A stretch of 64,000 nt of DNA from an uncultured Algoriphagus sp. (GTDB lineage Bacteria > Bacteroidota > Bacteroidia > Cytophagales > Cyclobacteriaceae): contig CAJBER010000051.1 of assembly GCA_903952135.1 (NCBI GenBank), forward strand, positions 38,178-102,177, in the 5' to 3' direction. Below, piece by piece: positions 1-11,600 of this stretch. Made by a program: the position numbers and the translations under genes. Every line of letters starts with the position of its first letter. Within the stretch, counting starts at the first letter, position 1. The notes beneath the pieces are model-generated. The model saw only the letters and a list, made by a program, of their open reading frames with translations. It was not told the origin of the DNA and ran no database searches.

Positions 1-2
1 CT

Positions 3-911
3 GGGGTGTCGGGGAGTGGAAAAAGTACGCTGATCCATGAAACCTTGTTTCCCCTGTTGAATCGGGAGTTTTACAACTCCAAAAAGGAGCCCATGCCTTT
101 TGACCGAATTGATGGGTTGAAGCAGTTGGATAAGGTGATTGAAGTGGATCAAAGTCCGATTGGCCGGACCCCTAGATCCAATCCTGCAACCTACACAGGC
201 ATGTTTTCGGACATTCGCACGCTATTTACCGAACTTCCAGAGTCCAAGATTCGGGGCTACAAGCCGGGCAGATTCTCTTTCAATGTCAAAGGGGGGCGCT
301 GTGAAGATTGTGAGGGAGCAGGGATGAAGTTGGTGGAGATGGATTTTCTTCCCGATGTCCACATTCCTTGCGAGACCTGCAAGGGCAAGCGCTACAATCG
401 GGAAACCCTCGAGGTACGCTTCAAAGGAAAGTCCATTTCCGATGTGCTTGACATGACCGTCGAACAGGCGGTAGAATTCTTTGAATTTCAACCCAAAATC
501 CTTCGAAAGGTCATTACCCTCAGTGAGGTGGGCTTGGGTTACATTACCTTGGGACAGCATGCCACCACACTTTCTGGAGGCGAGGCGCAGCGGGTGAAGT
601 TGGCCACGGAACTGTCCAAAAAGGATACGGGCAAAACCTTCTACATTCTAGATGAGCCGACCACGGGCTTGCACTTTCAGGACATTGACTTGTTGATGAA
701 TGTACTACAGAAACTGGTGGATAAGGGCAATACCGTCTTGGTGATTGAGCACAACTTGGATGTAATCAAGGTGGCAGACTACTTGATTGATATGGGGCCC
801 GAAGGAGGCAATAAAGGCGGTACGGTGGTGGTGCAGGGAAGCCCAGAAAAAGTGGCTGCTCATCCAGACAGTCATACAGGAAGATTCTTGAAGCAGGAAT
901 TACATCGCTGA
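3..911 (+). CDS. uvrA: Excinuclease ABC subunit A (UvrA), C-terminal part, truncated by window start
   Basis: GVSGSGKST Walker A at the window edge, CxxC zinc motifs ([18 protein letters not shown]), [12 protein letters not shown] signature, [11 protein letters not shown] Walker B. Confidence 0.93.
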   Translation, partial: GVSGSGKSTLIHETLFPLLNREFYNSKKEPMPFDRIDGLKQLDKVIEVDQSPIGRTPRSNPATYTGMFSDIRTLFTELPESKIRGYKPGRFSFNVKGGRCEDCEGAGMKLVEMDFLPDVHIPCETCKGKRYNRETLEVRFKGKSISDVLDMTVEQAVEFFEFQPKILRKVITLSEVGLGYITLGQHATTLSGGEAQRVKLATELSKKDTGKTFYILDEPTTGLHFQDIDLLMNVLQKLVDKGNTVLVIEHNLDVIKVADYLIDMGPEGGNKGGTVVVQGSPEKVAAHPDSHTGRFLKQELHR

Positions 912-990
912 AAATAGGCTTAAAATCAAGCCAATCACCCTCTTATCAAAATAGGAGGTCAACCTAGACTTCCTTCCTTAACTTTCACAC

Positions 991-2043
991 ATGAACAGAA
1001 GCACACTCTATTGGCTATTGCAGGTCTTGGGCTGGGGAAGCTTTGCTTTTGTCAATGTGTTTTTTGCTTCCTTATCGGAGGGGATTACGCCCCTTCAAAC
1101 CTGGGCTTTCGTGGCTTTGTCTGCGTTTTATTTAGCCTCTACCCATGCTTTCAGGCTCTTAGTCAAGGCTTTCGGCTGGTTTAATCTGGGGGTTTTTCGA
1201 TTGCTTGCTCAGGTAATCTTGGCAGTGATCGTCTTGGCGGTAAGCAACGTGTTTGCGCAGGTGCTGATCAATTTGGCTTTTGGAACGCTCAATCCTAATG
1301 CAGATTTCCGTGCCCTGGTGATCTCAGTCAACCTTTTTGTGAGCTCGCTCTACTACGGGTTTTGGGTCTTGCTCTATTTTGTGTTTCACTTTTTGGACAA
1401 CTACAATACCACCCTTCGGTACGAAGCAAAAATCAATGAGATTCGGCTCAACCATTTGAAAAGCCAGCTCAACCCCCATTTTATTTTCAATGCCCTGAAT
1501 TCCGTTCGTGCGCTTGTCGATGAGGATCCGGTCAAGGCGAAATCCGCCATCACGCAAATATCCAATATGCTCCGGTTCTCGCTGATGCTGGACAAAAAGC
1601 AGGTGATTGACCTGGCCGATGAGTTGGCCACTGTCAAAGATTATTTGGCGCTGGAATCCATCCGATTTGAGGAGCGCTTGCAAGTGGAATACCATATTGA
1701 GGAAGCGGCGTATTCCTACAAGATCCCGCCGATGATGCTGCAGACCATCGTGGAAAATGCCATCAAGCATGGCATCTCCAACTTGGTGAAAGGGGGCTTG
1801 ATCGAAATAAAATGCCGAGAAGGACTAGAAGATGAATTGTACATCCAAGTCAAAAATAGTGGACATTACGAAGCCCAGTCTGCTAGCAAGCGCAAAGAAG
1901 AGGAAGGCCATGGGATAGACAATACCCAACAACGTTTAGCCCTTCTTTATGGCGATAAGGCAAGCTTCCGAATCTTCAATTCTGGAAGTCAATTTGTGAT
2001 TACTGAAATTAAAATTCCGAAACAAAGACTTACTTTAGACTAA
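991..2043 (+). CDS. LytS/YehU-type membrane sensor histidine kinase
   Basis: Multiple N-terminal hydrophobic segments; LKSQLNPHFIFNALNSVRALV His-kinase motif; followed by a LytTR regulator. Confidence 0.9.
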   Translation: MNRSTLYWLLQVLGWGSFAFVNVFFASLSEGITPLQTWAFVALSAFYLASTHAFRLLVKAFGWFNLGVFRLLAQVILAVIVLAVSNVFAQVLINLAFGTLNPNADFRALVISVNLFVSSLYYGFWVLLYFVFHFLDNYNTTLRYEAKINEIRLNHLKSQLNPHFIFNALNSVRALVDEDPVKAKSAITQISNMLRFSLMLDKKQVIDLADELATVKDYLALESIRFEERLQVEYHIEEAAYSYKIPPMMLQTIVENAIKHGISNLVKGGLIEIKCREGLEDELYIQVKNSGHYEAQSASKRKEEEGHGIDNTQQRLALLYGDKASFRIFNSGSQFVITEIKIPKQRLTLD

Positions 2044-2057
2044 TTAATCCAATTGAT

Positions 2058-2792
2058 ATGAGAGCCCTGGTAATTGATGATGAACGCCTAGCCCGCAAGG
2101 AGCTAATCAATTTGTTGAATCAGCTGGAAACAGTGGAAGTGGTAGGGGAGGCCGTGAATGTGGAGGACGCCAAAGAAAAGATTGATCAACTCCAACCGGA
2201 CGTCATATTTCTAGACATTCAGATGCCTGAGAAAACAGGCTTTGATCTCTTGGAGGAGTTGGACAACTTGCCCCATGTCATTTTCACCACTGCCTACGAC
2301 GAGTATGCGCTGAAGGCTTTTCAGGTCAATGCGCTAGACTACTTACTCAAGCCGATTGAGCCGAAGCGGTTGGAAGATGCTGTACTGAAACTTCAGGGAA
2401 AAATGGAGGGCATCGCCAAACGTGAAGAGCAGGAAGGAATTGGTAATTCTAAGAAACTTACCCTAGAGGATCAGGTATTTGTCAAGGATGGTGACCGCTG
2501 CTGGTTTGTGCGATTATCCAATGTGCGCCTTTTTGAGTCAGATGGCAATTACATCAAAGTCTATTTTGACAACTTCAAGCCGATGATTCACAAATCCTTG
2601 AATGCCTTGGATGAGCGCTTGGACGAGAAATCATTCTTTAGAGCCAGTCGCAAGCACATCATCAACCTGGGCTGGGTGGAGGCCATTGAACCTTGGTTTA
2701 ACGGGGGTCTAGTAGTCACCCTCAAGGGAGGAGATCGTATCGAAGTCAGCCGACGACAGGCAGCACGCTTCAAAGAAATGATGAGTTTGTAA
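2058..2792 (+). CDS. LytTR-family DNA-binding response regulator
   Basis: Receiver domain (ALVIDDERLARKEL, VIFLDIQMPEKTG, NALDYLLKPIEP) plus C-terminal LytTR (RCWFVRLSNVRLFESDGNYIKVYF). Confidence 0.93.
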   Translation: MRALVIDDERLARKELINLLNQLETVEVVGEAVNVEDAKEKIDQLQPDVIFLDIQMPEKTGFDLLEELDNLPHVIFTTAYDEYALKAFQVNALDYLLKPIEPKRLEDAVLKLQGKMEGIAKREEQEGIGNSKKLTLEDQVFVKDGDRCWFVRLSNVRLFESDGNYIKVYFDNFKPMIHKSLNALDERLDEKSFFRASRKHIINLGWVEAIEPWFNGGLVVTLKGGDRIEVSRRQAARFKEMMSL

Positions 2793-2861
2793 GAAAGCAG
2801 GCTTCAGTTTCAAGCCAGAGTTTTCTCAACCTTCACTTTATTTTATCTCAAAAAAGAGGAC

Positions 2862-3278
2862 ATGCCTTTTACCAAAATTACAATTCAGGCTGCCGTATTA
2901 GCCGACCGAACTAAAGCCTGGTCACATTATACCGAGCCCGCCCACATTACCCAGTGGAATTTTGCTTCTGAAGACTGGTGCTGCCCTACAGCTAGTACTG
3001 ATTTAGTACCGGGAGGAAAATTTTCTTGGCGAATGGAAGCAAAGGATGGAAGTTTTGGCTTTGACTTCGAAGGAGAATTTACCGAGATCGTTCCACTTGA
3101 AAAACTAAAGTATGTTTTCATGGATCAACGAGAGGCTGAAATCACGTTTACTGACCTGCCTGAAGGAACCCTGGTCCAAATTGTCTTTGATGCTGAAAAC
3201 GAGAATAGTTTGGAACTTCAGCAATCTGGATGGCAATCCATTTTGAATAACTTCAAGTCCCATACGGAGAAAAGTTAA
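2862..3278 (+). CDS. SRPBCC / AHSA1-like domain protein
   Basis: AHSA1-like sequence (AWSHYTEPAHITQWNFASEDWCCPTASTDLVPGGKFSWRMEAKDGS). Confidence 0.85.
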   Translation: MPFTKITIQAAVLADRTKAWSHYTEPAHITQWNFASEDWCCPTASTDLVPGGKFSWRMEAKDGSFGFDFEGEFTEIVPLEKLKYVFMDQREAEITFTDLPEGTLVQIVFDAENENSLELQQSGWQSILNNFKSHTEKS

Positions 3279-3316
3279 TTTTTTCCTCCAGAGGCACCTC
3301 TCCTCATTTCACCAAA

Positions 3317-4663
3317 TTACAGCAGGTCATTCGCCAAGTTGGCCAACTCAGAGCGTTCCCCTTTTTCCAGTTTCACGTGTGCATAGAGCGGATGATCCTT
3401 TACCCGATCGATGAGGTAGGATAGTCCATTGGATTGTGCATCGAGGTAAGGCGTGTCGATTTGAAATACATCTCCCGTAAAGATGATTTTGGTATTTTCT
3501 CCAGCCCGAGAAATGATGGTTTTGATTTCGTGGGGGGTGAGGTTTTGAGCCTCGTCGACGATAAAGAAAATATTGGAGAGCGACCTGCCACGAATGTAGG
3601 CAAGTGGCTGGATGACCAACTTTTCTTGGTTGACCAGCTCGGTGATTTTTTGGTATTCCTTGTCGGTTTCCTTGTATTGATTTTGGATAAATTTCAAGTT
3701 ATCCCAAAGCGGCTCCATGTAAGGGTTGAGCTTGGACTTGATGTCCCCAGGAAGGTATCCAATGTCTTTGTTGGACAGGGGTACGATGGGTCGAGCCAGG
3801 AATATTTGTTTGTATTCACGTCGTTGCTCCAGTGCTCCTGCGAGGGCAAGGAGGGTCTTTCCCGTTCCGGCCACTCCTTGGATGGATACGAGTTTGATGC
3901 GTGGATTTAGAATGGCATGCAAAGCAAAGGTCTGCTCGGCATTGCGTGGCTTGATGTTGTAGGCCAACTGCTTGTCGACCCGGGTCAACACGTTTTCATC
4001 GGAGTTGTAATAGGCGAGTACCGAATGCTTTTGGCTCTTTAAAATGTAGAAGGCATTCGCCTTTCGTTTCCGATTGCCAAGAATCACCTTTGCCTCAATG
4101 GAGCCACGTTCGTAAAGCGAGTTGATCGCGAGGGGATCCAAGTCTTCCAAGAGGTACTTGCCTGTATTCTCTAGTTCGACGATGTTTTTGATTTTCCCTG
4201 TTTCGTAATCCTCTGCGAGGATATCTAGGGATTTTGCCTTCAGGCGGAGGTTGATGTCCTTGGAAACGAGGATGACCTTTCTGTCTTTTTCATGCTGCTT
4301 GAGGTAGAGGGCGGCATTCAGGATTTTGTGGTCGTTCTTTTCCTCTCCGAAAATCACGTTGGCATTCAGGTTGTTGTCGGGATTCATCAACACCTTGAAA
4401 TTACCCTTCGTTTTACCATTCAGAGGAGTCCATTCGTGGATCATGTGATCTTGAGATAGTTTATCCAGCAGTCGGATAAATTCCCGGGCCTCAAAATTTT
4501 TGGTGTCGTTGCCTTTTTTGAATTGGTCCAGCTCCTCTAGGACGGTGATCGGGATGACCACGTCGTGCTCGGCAAAATTCATGATGGAGCTGTGGGTGTA
4601 GAGGATTACAGAGGTATCCAGTACAAAGATTTTCCGGTCTTTATCGGATTTGGCTTTAGGCAT
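3317..4663 (-). CDS. PhoH family protein with N-terminal PIN domain
   Basis: PIN-like N-terminus (KIFVLDTSVILY) and PhoH ATPase (SIQGVAGTGKTLLALAGAL, FFIVDEAQNLTPHEIKTIISRAGENTKIIFTGD). Confidence 0.92.
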   Translation of the reverse strand: MPKAKSDKDRKIFVLDTSVILYTHSSIMNFAEHDVVIPITVLEELDQFKKGNDTKNFEAREFIRLLDKLSQDHMIHEWTPLNGKTKGNFKVLMNPDNNLNANVIFGEEKNDHKILNAALYLKQHEKDRKVILVSKDINLRLKAKSLDILAEDYETGKIKNIVELENTGKYLLEDLDPLAINSLYERGSIEAKVILGNRKRKANAFYILKSQKHSVLAYYNSDENVLTRVDKQLAYNIKPRNAEQTFALHAILNPRIKLVSIQGVAGTGKTLLALAGALEQRREYKQIFLARPIVPLSNKDIGYLPGDIKSKLNPYMEPLWDNLKFIQNQYKETDKEYQKITELVNQEKLVIQPLAYIRGRSLSNIFFIVDEAQNLTPHEIKTIISRAGENTKIIFTGDVFQIDTPYLDAQSNGLSYLIDRVKDHPLYAHVKLEKGERSELANLANDLL

Positions 4664-4880
4664 CAGCAGGAAAAGGATTGGAATGAACGTTTCTAAAATT
4701 TAGAAAAATATCTCCATCTCGTTGCCAATTTCTACAATAAATTATAGTTAAGAAATTTAAAAGAAAGAGTACTTGACTGACAATCAAAGGAATAAAAACG
4801 TAGGCCAGAAAAAAATGGCAGCCACCAAGGTGGAAATCCCAGTTTGGGGTAGGCAAATGCCGGAGTCTAGGCGAATTTAT

Positions 4881-7820
4881 TTAGTCAAGTAATGCGCGGA
4901 TATCGTCATTATCCAAGCTCTTCATGAAGCTTTCCTCATTACTAATCAGCTCCCCTGCAAGGGCAAGTTTGCGGTCTTGAAGTGCCATGATTTTCTCTTC
5001 TACTGATCCACGGCTGATAAACTTGTAGATGATCACCTTATTCTCCTGTCCAATACGGTGCGCCCGGTCGATCGCCTGCGCTTCAACGGCAGGATTCCAC
5101 CAGGGATCGAGGAGAAATACATATTCTGCCTTGGTCAAGTTCAATCCCACTCCCCCAGCCTTGAGGGAAATCAAAAATACCTTGCAGTCCTCCTGGGTTT
5201 GGAATTTCTCCACCTGAGCCTGTCGGTCTCTGGTAGCACCATCTAAATACGCATAGGGGATTTTTTCGGCATCCAAAAACTCCCGAACGATGGACAAGTG
5301 ACGTACAAATTGGCTAAACACCAACACCTTGTGGTTCTCGGAGATGGTCTCTTGAAGCATGTAGGTGATGTCCTCCAACTTACCTGACTCTCCCGTGTAG
5401 TCTTCTCGAACGAGCTTGGGGTGGTTGGCAATCTGCCGGAGCTGGGTAAGTCCACGAAGGAGAGTAAACTGCTGACTTCCTCGACCAGTACCTGCCAATT
5501 CCCCAATGATTTTTTCTCGGTAATAGCTCTTTACCTCTTCATACACCTTTTCTTGGGCAGCAGTCATGTCCGAGTATTTCACGTTGGTGATTTTCTCTGG
5601 GAGATCCTTCGCTACTTGAGATTTTAGTCGGCGAAGGATAAAAGGCTTGATCATGGCATGCAAGCGAGCCGCTTTTTCTCGGTCGTGCTGCTTTTCGATG
5701 GGCTGTAGAAATTGCTTTTTGAAGATCAGCTGGTTGCCCAGCAGTCCTGGATTCACAAAGTTCATCTGTGACCAGAGGTCCATGGTGCCATTTTCTACCG
5801 GCGTACCTGTCAGGATAAGACGCCGCTTGCTTTTCAGTTTATTGACAGCGGTAGCGATATTGGAATTCGGGTTTTTGATGGCCTGAGACTCATCCAAGAT
5901 CACGTAATTGAAGTAAAACTGGCTGAGCTGCTCGATGTCCATGCGGACAATGCCGTAGGAGGTCAAGACCACATCGTATCCTCGAAATTTCCAAGGATCC
6001 TTATTCCGCTGCGTACCTGAATACACTAAGATTTTGAGGCCTGGAGCAAACTTTTTGGCTTCCAACTCCCAGTTGTAAATCAGGGAAGTAGGCATCACGA
6101 GTAAGGAAGCAAAACCATCGTTTTCCTCCTTTTCATAGGCCAAAAGGGCCAAAGTTTGTACGGTTTTACCAAGACCCATGTCGTCAGCGAGGCATCCGCC
6201 AAACTGGTATTCGTTCAAAAAGCGGAGCCAGTTGTAACCTGCATTCTGATAAGGACGAAGGGCCCCTTTGAAGGTAGCGGGCAGCGCATAGTCATCAATA
6301 GCGTCAAAGTTGCGGAGACGCTCCAGCTTCAAGCTCAGGTTGAGGCGAATCAACTCCCCGTTCTGTAGTTCTCTGGCAAAGGCCAAGTGGTGCTTTCGGA
6401 GAACGAGCTCTTCAGCACTCCGTTCTTCGATGAAGTTGAATAGCTCGGAATAGTTGACAAACCAAGAGGCAGGGATAACGGCAATTTCTCCATTTGGGAG
6501 TTCAAACTCATGCTTGCCCTGGATTAGTAGCTTGCGAAGTTTGGCAAAAGGCACCAGGTAAATGCCGAACTTGATCAGTGCCTTGACATCAAACCAGTCG
6601 ATATTTTCATTGACTTCAATCGTAATTTGGGCTCTACCGATATGGTAGGTTTTTCCATTGAGCCCCCCTTTCTGAACCACCTTGATCTTATTTTCTAGCA
6701 GGTAATCCTCGTTGTTCCCGAGCCATTCAAAAGCCTGAGTTTTGGGAAGGGCGGTTTTGCCATGCATGAATTCCAGCCCTTTTTTCTTGAGAATAGTCAG
6801 GTAGCGCTCCTCCAGTTTGGTGGTACGGACGGTTTTGAAAAAAGTAAAATTGCCATCCTTTTCTTCGTAGCGGCAGGAATTGCCACTTCCTTCTCCAGCA
6901 TTGAGGAGGGTGCCAAAATCAAATTCTCCGTACTTGAATCGAGGCTCAAGAACAATGATATCTTCGGCTGGGGTGGTGATTTCCTCTCCAAAGAGAGTTT
7001 CTGTGGATACCCCACCTGGCAGGCCACTTACGGCCAAGAGGGCCTCTGGGGTGCCTTGTTCAGTGTGAATATCAAATCCTTTGGCCACTACCTCAAATTG
7101 TGTAATCAAGGAGGTGACAAACTTGCGGTAATATTCAGGTTCAAACTTTCGTTCGATCAGAATCGCATTTTTATTCAGGAAGGGTTGCAATTTTTTGCCA
7201 TCGATTCCTTTTTCAAAGTGAAAAAGTTGCTGGTTGACGACTAGCCAGGCGGGTTCCTTGCAGACCAAATAGCCCCCCTTGTGCTGCCAGTTTAGTTTTT
7301 GTCCTTGAAACTTGATTAAGGGGTAGTACTGGGTATTGAATTCTCCTTTGTCGAAGTGAAACAGTACTGTAGCGGGCTCCGCCTGAACACTAATTTCTTT
7401 GCCGGTTGGATTTCCATCCGAAGCGGTTTCAAACAAGCGCTTCCCGATCAGTAAGGGCAAAATTTTGGCCCGTTTAATCTCCAAGTTTTTAAACAACAAT
7501 TCTTGGATGGTTGGGTCAGCAGTCTTTGGATCAAAAATTTTGCGGAGGAATTCTTTCGGTTTTAGATTCCCTTTTTTCATGTAAGGTTTGACCACCACGT
7601 CTTGCTGCATGCTGTCCATCAGGCGGATCAACTCGTAATCTTGTTCCTCTAGTCCCGTATCAAATTCTTTCGCATTCGCAGAACTTATATTTTGATAGGC
7701 ATAAGTAAGCCTTCCTTTATCATCTAAAGGAACTACATAGGATTCAAAAAGTAAGCCCAAATATTCGTGGCTGTAAATTGAATAAACAAGCTGAAATGGC
7801 TGATCTGGATCAACAATCAT
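4881..7820 (-). CDS. SNF2-family DEAD/DEAH-box helicase
   Basis: GCLADDMGLGKTVQTLALLAYEKE, YVILDESQAIKNPNS, LTGTPVENGTMDLWS, VFLISLKAGGVGLNLTKAEYVFLLDPWWNPAVEAQAIDRAHRIGQ. Confidence 0.93.
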   Translation of the reverse strand: MIVDPDQPFQLVYSIYSHEYLGLLFESYVVPLDDKGRLTYAYQNISSANAKEFDTGLEEQDYELIRLMDSMQQDVVVKPYMKKGNLKPKEFLRKIFDPKTADPTIQELLFKNLEIKRAKILPLLIGKRLFETASDGNPTGKEISVQAEPATVLFHFDKGEFNTQYYPLIKFQGQKLNWQHKGGYLVCKEPAWLVVNQQLFHFEKGIDGKKLQPFLNKNAILIERKFEPEYYRKFVTSLITQFEVVAKGFDIHTEQGTPEALLAVSGLPGGVSTETLFGEEITTPAEDIIVLEPRFKYGEFDFGTLLNAGEGSGNSCRYEEKDGNFTFFKTVRTTKLEERYLTILKKKGLEFMHGKTALPKTQAFEWLGNNEDYLLENKIKVVQKGGLNGKTYHIGRAQITIEVNENIDWFDVKALIKFGIYLVPFAKLRKLLIQGKHEFELPNGEIAVIPASWFVNYSELFNFIEERSAEELVLRKHHLAFARELQNGELIRLNLSLKLERLRNFDAIDDYALPATFKGALRPYQNAGYNWLRFLNEYQFGGCLADDMGLGKTVQTLALLAYEKEENDGFASLLVMPTSLIYNWELEAKKFAPGLKILVYSGTQRNKDPWKFRGYDVVLTSYGIVRMDIEQLSQFYFNYVILDESQAIKNPNSNIATAVNKLKSKRRLILTGTPVENGTMDLWSQMNFVNPGLLGNQLIFKKQFLQPIEKQHDREKAARLHAMIKPFILRRLKSQVAKDLPEKITNVKYSDMTAAQEKVYEEVKSYYREKIIGELAGTGRGSQQFTLLRGLTQLRQIANHPKLVREDYTGESGKLEDITYMLQETISENHKVLVFSQFVRHLSIVREFLDAEKIPYAYLDGATRDRQAQVEKFQTQEDCKVFLISLKAGGVGLNLTKAEYVFLLDPWWNPAVEAQAIDRAHRIGQENKVIIYKFISRGSVEEKIMALQDRKLALAGELISNEESFMKSLDNDDIRALLD

Positions 7821-7965
7821 GACAATTAAAAAAAGTAGTATATATATTATTCACTTTTATAATCTTCTTTTCCAAACAGGTGGACCTACTTGATAGCTAC
7901 ACGAAAAGGAAAATTACGGATTAAATCAGTATTTTTTGCGATTTACCCTGATTTTTTTGGAGAAA

Positions 7966-7997
7966 AAAAAGAGAGGCCTAACTAATGACCTCTCTTC
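7966..7997 (-). terminator. Rho-independent terminator downstream of lspA
   Basis: AAGAGAGG...CCTCTCTT stem followed (minus strand) by a T-rich tract. Confidence 0.65.
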
Positions 7998-8022
7998 TCA
8001 ACTTCTGTAAGTAGCGTTTGAT

Positions 8023-8649
8023 TTACTGTTCTTCCTCTACCTCTTGAGGAGGAGTTATTTTCTCAGATTTATTATCCGGAAAAAAGCGATTTTGAAAAAT
8101 TAAGATGATGGCAACTCCAATAAATATGGAGGCATCTGCCACATTGAAAATTGGCCAAAGTGCGGTATATCCACCACCCCAAAGCGGTACCCATTCAGGG
8201 ATGTACCCTTCCCATATGTCGAAATAAAACATATCAACCACCTGCCCATGAAACCAAGGTGTTGGTGCATTGTAGGGGGCATTATCAAGCCATACGCCAT
8301 AAAATACCGAATCCACCAAGTTGCCAATAGCTCCTCCTAAAATCAGGGCAATGCAAAAAGTATATCCTACATGTGTTTTTTGCTTTATTAGGTAATGAAG
8401 GTAATACCCAATCCCCACCATGGCCACCAAACGGAAGGAAGTAAGGATCATTTTCCCATATTCGGAGCCTAGCTCCATTCCAAAGGCCATTCCAGGATTG
8501 GTGGTGTAGTGTAATTTAAACCAGTCTCCAAAAATTTGGATTTGCCCAGGGCTGCCAAAGTCCATTTGAAAGTGCACCCACATTTTAGTGGCCTGATCTA
8601 GGGCGATCACCAAAAATGCAATTCCGAAATACTTGAGGTAGTTGTTCAT
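8023..8649 (-). CDS. lspA: Lipoprotein signal peptidase
   Basis: Four hydrophobic segments; VIALDQATKMWV, GGAIGNLVDSVFYG and FNVADASIFIGV aspartyl motifs. Confidence 0.92.
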   Translation of the reverse strand: MNNYLKYFGIAFLVIALDQATKMWVHFQMDFGSPGQIQIFGDWFKLHYTTNPGMAFGMELGSEYGKMILTSFRLVAMVGIGYYLHYLIKQKTHVGYTFCIALILGGAIGNLVDSVFYGVWLDNAPYNAPTPWFHGQVVDMFYFDIWEGYIPEWVPLWGGGYTALWPIFNVADASIFIGVAIILIFQNRFFPDNKSEKITPPQEVEEEQ

Positions 8650-8659
8650 GTGCGAAAAG

Positions 8660-11600
8660 TTAAGCCTTAATTAGGCGTACTGCCAATTCAAATTCATCCA
8701 TATCTAAAACGGTTGCTTCTCCTTCCAATTTGCCTACGGCAAGAGAGATGGCCTGCGTTTCTTCTTGGATATATCCTCCAAACAATGCGATGGAAGCATT
8801 GACTAAAGGATTGCTGTCGGATACGAGGAGCGTGATTTTATCCTGTACCTCCAGACCAAGGTCCTTGCGTAGGTTTTGGATGCGATTGACCAAATCACGG
8901 GCAACCCCTTCTTGCTTCAATTCTTCGGTCAGGGTTACATCCAGCGCTACAGTCACCCCTTGATCCGAAGCAACTGACCAGCCTGGTATATCTTGGGAGC
9001 TGATCAATACTTCTTCGAGTAGCAGGTCGATTTCTTCCCCTTCTACCGAAAGCAGGTAATGTCCCTCACGCTCGATTTGGTTGATTTCTGTGGCTCCCCA
9101 GCTTTGTAAGGCGGCCACCACAAAACGCATTTTTGGACCCAATTTCTTGCCCAATACGGGTAAGTTGGGCTTGATATTCTTTACCAAGATTCCGGATGCA
9201 TCATCTAGGTATTCGATCTCCTTGATGTTGACTTCCGTTTGGATTAGCTCCGCCATCTTAGCTACTTGTGACTTGAATTTTTCGGAAAGTACAGGCACCA
9301 GGATGCGCTGCAAAGGCTGACGCACCTTGATTTTTTCCTTCTTTCTCAAGGAGTGTACCAAGGAAGAGATCGTCTGTGCCAGGTCCATGCTTGTTTCCAA
9401 GTCAGGATTGATCAGCGAATGATTGGCAGTGTTCCAGTCAGTCAAGTGCACGGAGGCCTTTCCGGATTCTCCTGCCTCGGTCAAGTTTTTGTACAACCAG
9501 TCCGCATAGAAAGGCGCAAAGGAAGACATCAGTTGGCTGAGCGTAAAGAGGCACTCGTACAAGGTCTCGTAGGCGGCCTGCTTGTCGGCCTGCATGTCAC
9601 CTCTCCAGAATCGCTTCCGAGCAAGACGTACGTACCAGTTGGACAGTTGATCTACCGTAAAATTTTGGATCGCACGGGTAGCCTTGGTGGCGTCGTAGCC
9701 ATCCATGGCTACTTCTACTTCCAGGATAAGAGATTGCAACTTAGATAGGATCCATTGATCGAGCTCTGCTCGCTCTTGCACTGGAACGGCCTTTTCTGCC
9801 CGGTAGATGAAAGCATCGAGGTTGGCATACAAAGCAAAGAAATTATAGGTATTCTGCAGGGTACCAAAGAAGCGTCGCTGCACTTCGGTCACTCCGTCCA
9901 AGTTGAATTTAAGGTTGTCCCAAGGGTTGGCATTGCTGAGCAAGTACCAGCGCAAGGCGTCGGGTCCGTACTCCTTCAAGGTTTTGAAGGGGTCAACGGC
10001 ATTGCCGAGGCGCTTGGACATCTTGTTTCCATTTTTGTCCAGCACCAAACCGTTGGCGATGACATTTTTGAAGGAAACGCTGTCAAATAGCATCACCGAC
10101 AAAGCGTGAAGTGTAAAGAACCAGCCTCGAGTCTGATCTACCCCTTCCGCGATGTAATCCGCAGGGAAGTTGGCGGCAAAAACGTCCTTGTTTTCAAATG
10201 GATAGTGCCACTGGGCATAAGGCATGGCGCCTGAATCAAACCAAACGTCAATCAAGTCGGTCTCACGGAACATTTTTTGTCCTTTGGGAGAAAGCAAGAT
10301 TACGTCATCCACATAAGGACGGTGTAGGTCGAGCTCCTTGCCTGCATAAGGTGAAGCAGTCATGAAGCCTGCGGCCACTGACTTGTCGATTTCTGCTTGC
10401 AGCTCTGCGATGGAGCCGATGCATTTCTCCTCAGTGCCATCGGCAGTTCTCCAGATGGGTAGCGGGGTGCCCCAGAAACGGGAGCGGCTCAAGTTCCAGT
10501 CCACCAAGTTCTCCAGCCAGTTGCCAAATCTACCAGTGCCTGTGGCCTCTGGTTTCCATTGGATGGTTTTGTTGAGTTCCACCATGCGGTCTTTGTAGGC
10601 GGTGGTTTTGATAAACCAACTTTCCAGCGGGTAGTACAAAATCGGCTTGTCCGTTCTCCAGCAATGTGGATAACTGTGCTCGTATTTTTCGACCTTGAAG
10701 GCCTTGTTTTCATTTTTGAGGAGGATCGACAAGATCACGTCCGTGTTTTTGTAATCCTGTGCCGCCTCGTCATCCTGGGTGTAATTTTTGACATAGAAAT
10801 CATTCGGCCCAAAGGTCTTGTGGGCGCTGATTCCATGTTCCTGCATCTTGGCCACCAGGTATTCGCCGACGATGGGTAGGAATTTACCTTGACGGTCTAC
10901 CACGGGCACTTCGTTTCCGAGCTCGTCCTGGACAAAGATTCCAGGCACCTTTTGCTGAACTAAGGTTCTAAAGTCATCCGCACCAAAGGCCTTGGCCAAG
11001 TGCACAATGCCCGTACCGTCTTCGGTGGTCACGTAATCCCCGGCCACTACCGTAAAGGCAGGATGTGGAAGGGACAAGCCTGGGATTGGGAGCAGCTGTT
11101 CGTATTCCCAGCCGATCATGCTTTTTCCTTTAAACTCTTCCAGTACTTGGTAAGGAATCAGTTTGTCTCCAGGACGGTAGTCTTCTAGCGGGAGTTCTGC
11201 GGCTTTTGGAGAAAAGTAGGATGCTACCCTTGCTTTCGCCAAAATCACATCTACAGGCAAGTGGGTGTAGGGATTGAAGGTGCGCACCTTCACATAGTCT
11301 AGGTTTTCACCGATGGCCAAAGCCGAGTTGGAAGGCAGGGTCCAAGGCGTAGTAGTCCAGGCTAGGATGTAGGTATTAGTTTGCCCTTTGAGTTTAAACT
11401 GCCCCGTGATGGAGGTGTCTTTTACCTCGCGGTAGCAGCCTGGCTGATTGAGTTCGTGTGAACTGAGTCCCGTCCCTGCTGCAGGGGAGTAGGGCTGTAT
11501 GGTGTAGCCTTTGTAGAGCAGTCCTTTTTCGTAAAGCTGCTTGAGGAGGTACCAAAGGGACTCGATGTAATTGGAATCAAAGGTGATGTAAGGATCTTCC

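Noticed and set aside
3434-3910. 158-aa ORF antisense to the PhoH gene
   Set aside because: Shadow ORF of a well-supported gene.
9353-10879. Long antisense ORFs opposite ileS (9353..9748, 9755..10090, 10559..10879)
   Set aside because: Fully inside a confident ileS coding region; no independent motif support.
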